A stretch of 33,558 nt of DNA from assembly GCF_002286735.1 (NCBI RefSeq), contig NZ_NRTA01000042.1, positions 1-33,558 on the forward strand, in the 5' to 3' direction. The DNA is from Leptolyngbya sp. BC1307. Its GTDB lineage: Bacteria; Cyanobacteriota; Cyanobacteriia; Phormidesmidales; Phormidesmidaceae. How positions within the stretch are numbered: the first letter of the stretch is position 1; each line of letters begins with the position of its first letter. Positions 32,003-33,558 of this stretch are shown piece by piece. A model generated the notes under the pieces. The model saw nothing but the letters and a program-made list of their open reading frames with translations, had not been told where the DNA came from and made no database searches. Position numbers and translations under genes: made by a program.

Positions 32003-33143
32003 CACTACTTTCTCCCTCCCGCAAATTCACTCCAGTAGCATACGCCTTCCCTTCCATGCACTTCACAGTGGCCGTCACGGGGGTACCCCGCTCTAAATGC
32101 TCAAAAATGTCAGCGTTGACATATTTCTGATGAAACAAAATATCTTTTGAGCCGTCGTCGGGTGCAATGTAGCCGTGGAAGTTTCCTGGTTTTGCGGTGA
32201 ACAACAGCTTGACTATCCCTTTTTTGACCGGTTGTTCTGCGGTGGGTAGGGGCTCAGCAGGCGCTTCTATAGCGGGCGCTAGGTCGGCAGGCGTGACGGC
32301 CTCTTCATGGGTCTCTTCAATCTCAATAGATATTTGAGCAGGCGCTTTAATCTCATTCTCCATCGGGTCGGCAGCAGACGGGTCTGCCCTCATCGGGTCT
32401 TCCGGCAAGGATAGCTCAGCGGGTGGCTCTGCTAGTAATGGGGATGAGTCTGCTACAGATAAGGCTAAACCAGAGGACAGTTCCCTTATTTTAGCCGATT
32501 GATAAGCCATCTCATCTGGTTGGGCAGCGGGCTTCGGGACCGTTTCTGCCCGGTTTGGTGGGGCGATCGCCTCAGAAGCAGGCACCTCACTTTCGGTAAT
32601 ATCAAAGCTAAAGAGAATAGCTTGCTCAGGAAGTTTTGCTGGCTGAGGTGAACTAGCGGCTACGAGCTCATTTTTTTCTACAGGCGGTTCAGCTTTTTCT
32701 AGCAGCGGCTCAGTCTCTACCGGCCACTCTACTGGCTCCTCAGGCTCCATCGCTGGCAGCAGGTCGTGAATTTCTGGAAGCTGGCTAGCGTCTTGAATTT
32801 CTACCGAAGAGTAGTCAGCAGTCATCAATAGCAGGGAAACTTCCGCAGAGACCGCCGTCTCTATCGGCATGTTTTGAAACACCAACGGGATCTCATGCAT
32901 CACCGAGTCCGGGCCTGGCTGAGGCAAAACATCAGGTTCGTAGCCTGTAGAAGAGGCGGCATCAGCCGGGTTGGGCAGCGCAAAATGATTGAGGGAGAGG
33001 GGTTCTGTTGGGCGAACCGCCGAAGAGCGATCAGTTTCTTTCTGAGTAGACACAGACGGGCGGATGCCGCTACGCCGCCCCGAAAAAATGCTAAGCACCT
33101 TTTGCAGCCGATGCAGTAGCCAAGTCATAAACCGTTTTAACAT
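31995..33143 (-). CDS. Cold-shock-domain protein with long acidic N-terminal region
   Basis: The 382-residue protein starts at ATG 33143, preceded by AGGAG nine bases upstream. Residues 1-26 (LKRFMTWLLHRLQKVLSIFS) form a basic amphipathic or hydrophobic helix that could attach to membrane. Residues 30-300 are Pro/Glu/Ala/Ser-rich and probably disordered. The C-terminal 70 residues resemble a cold-shock (OB-fold) domain: GIVKLLFTAKPGNFHGYIAP, then DILFHQKYVN and GTPVTATVKCMEGKAYATGV. The aromatic nucleic-acid-binding positions of CspA are partly kept (FHGYI, ILFHQ). A role in RNA binding is likely; the membrane or scaffold part is inferred. Confidence 0.7.
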   Translation of the reverse strand: MLKRFMTWLLHRLQKVLSIFSGRRSGIRPSVSTQKETDRSSAVRPTEPLSLNHFALPNPADAASSTGYEPDVLPQPGPDSVMHEIPLVFQNMPIETAVSAEVSLLLMTADYSSVEIQDASQLPEIHDLLPAMEPEEPVEWPVETEPLLEKAEPPVEKNELVAASSPQPAKLPEQAILFSFDITESEVPASEAIAPPNRAETVPKPAAQPDEMAYQSAKIRELSSGLALSVADSSPLLAEPPAELSLPEDPMRADPSAADPMENEIKAPAQISIEIEETHEEAVTPADLAPAIEAPAEPLPTAEQPVKKGIVKLLFTAKPGNFHGYIAPDDGSKDILFHQKYVNADIFEHLERGTPVTATVKCMEGKAYATGVNLREGESSEQ

Positions 33144-33278
33144 AGCGGTTGGCTCCTGTAGACCTTTCGCTCGTAAGCATGCATGTCTTTTATGTTACCA
33201 GTCCTGGGATAGGCGATCACGCCAATCCGAAGACATTCGCCGTACAATAAGGGCCCAACTCAAACGGCCTTCGAAGCT

Positions 33279-33488
33279 ATGGTAAAAGATCGCTTCCATG
33301 ACGCAGTGAGAGCGGGATTGGAGAAAGAAGGATGGATAATCACTGCTGATCCCTATGAAGTAAGCGTGGGGGAAGTCGATTTTGAAATCGATCTGGCGGC
33401 AGAAATGATAGCTGCTGAGAGAGCAGGTGAAAAAATCGCGGTAGAAATTGAGAGCTTCATTAGACCTCTTGCAGAAATGATTATGTGA
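33279..33488 (+). pseudogene. Truncated XisH-family protein
   Basis: The 69-residue frame VKDRFHDAVRAGLEKEGWII, ITADPYEVSVGEVDFEIDLA and AERAGEKIAVEIESF matches the first half of XisH, a PD-(D/E)xK-like protein of about 135 residues named after fdxN-element excision in heterocystous cyanobacteria. The usual continuation after IAVEIKSF (a segment like SEFHxALGQF) is missing; instead the frame ends with IRPLAEMIM. No continuation is visible in other frames up to the window end. It is most likely a decayed remnant. The partner xisI, normally downstream, would lie outside the window. Confidence 0.7.
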
Positions 33489-33558
33489 TAGACTAACGCG
33501 CCTCGCTGAGACTACCAAGCGGCTATCGTGCGTTCATGATTGTAGAGGGCCGCAATCA

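Overview
The window is a piece of a cyanobacterial chromosome. Evidence: the HIP1 octamer GCGATCGC recurs throughout, inside and between genes; the purD gene is followed by an NblS/Hik33-type sensor kinase; and several families are typical of cyanobacteria (DUF1400 hydrolase, DUF4912 protein, Uma2, XisH remnant, short heptamer repeats, and a palindromic interspersed repeat of the kind known from many cyanobacteria). The genus cannot be fixed from sequence reading alone; a Leptolyngbya/Synechococcales-type genome would fit. No rRNA, tRNA or CRISPR array was seen.

Layout. 1-0.6 kb: AT-rich end with a possible 3' gene fragment and an orphan secreted protein. 0.6-6.5 kb (minus strand): DoxX protein under a promoter with Fur-like boxes, CrtISO-like FAD oxidoreductase, Spx/ArsC-like protein, exported DUF1400 hydrolase, FAD monooxygenase. 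6.6-11.2 kb (plus): membrane-anchored GHL10 glycoside hydrolase-like protein, glmS, an unlisted 53-aa secreted peptide with a hairpin over its ribosome site, and a YfcG-like glutathione transferase. 11.2-16.3 kb: small unknown gene (minus), then purD, nblS and tal (plus). 16.3-19.2 kb (minus): three-gene ABC importer of the nitrate/sulfonate class. 19.4-22.9 kb (minus): WD40-TM-DUF4912 mosaic protein, a pseudogene broken by a 36-bp three-way palindrome, and Uma2. 23.1-24.6 kb (plus): CDF metal transporter and exonuclease III. 24.7-28.1 kb (minus): a 36-aa membrane peptide downstream of a thioredoxin, a non-canonical transketolase-like enzyme, and Tag glycosylase whose C-terminus is rewritten by a second copy of the palindrome. 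28.5-29.7 kb (plus): two base-for-base identical outer-membrane beta-barrel genes in tandem, closed by a terminator. 29.7-33.5 kb: GNAT acetyltransferase (minus), ilvA (plus), cold-shock-domain protein (minus), truncated XisH (plus).

Functional themes. Core metabolism (glmS, purD, tal, ilvA) is interleaved with stress, redox and envelope genes. The most unusual material is at small scale: two copies of one palindromic element that damage or remodel genes, a perfect tandem gene duplication, two very small membrane or secreted peptides, and repeat-based candidate regulatory sites upstream of doxX, the 53-aa peptide and trxA. All functional assignments rest on motif recognition; no database search was run.
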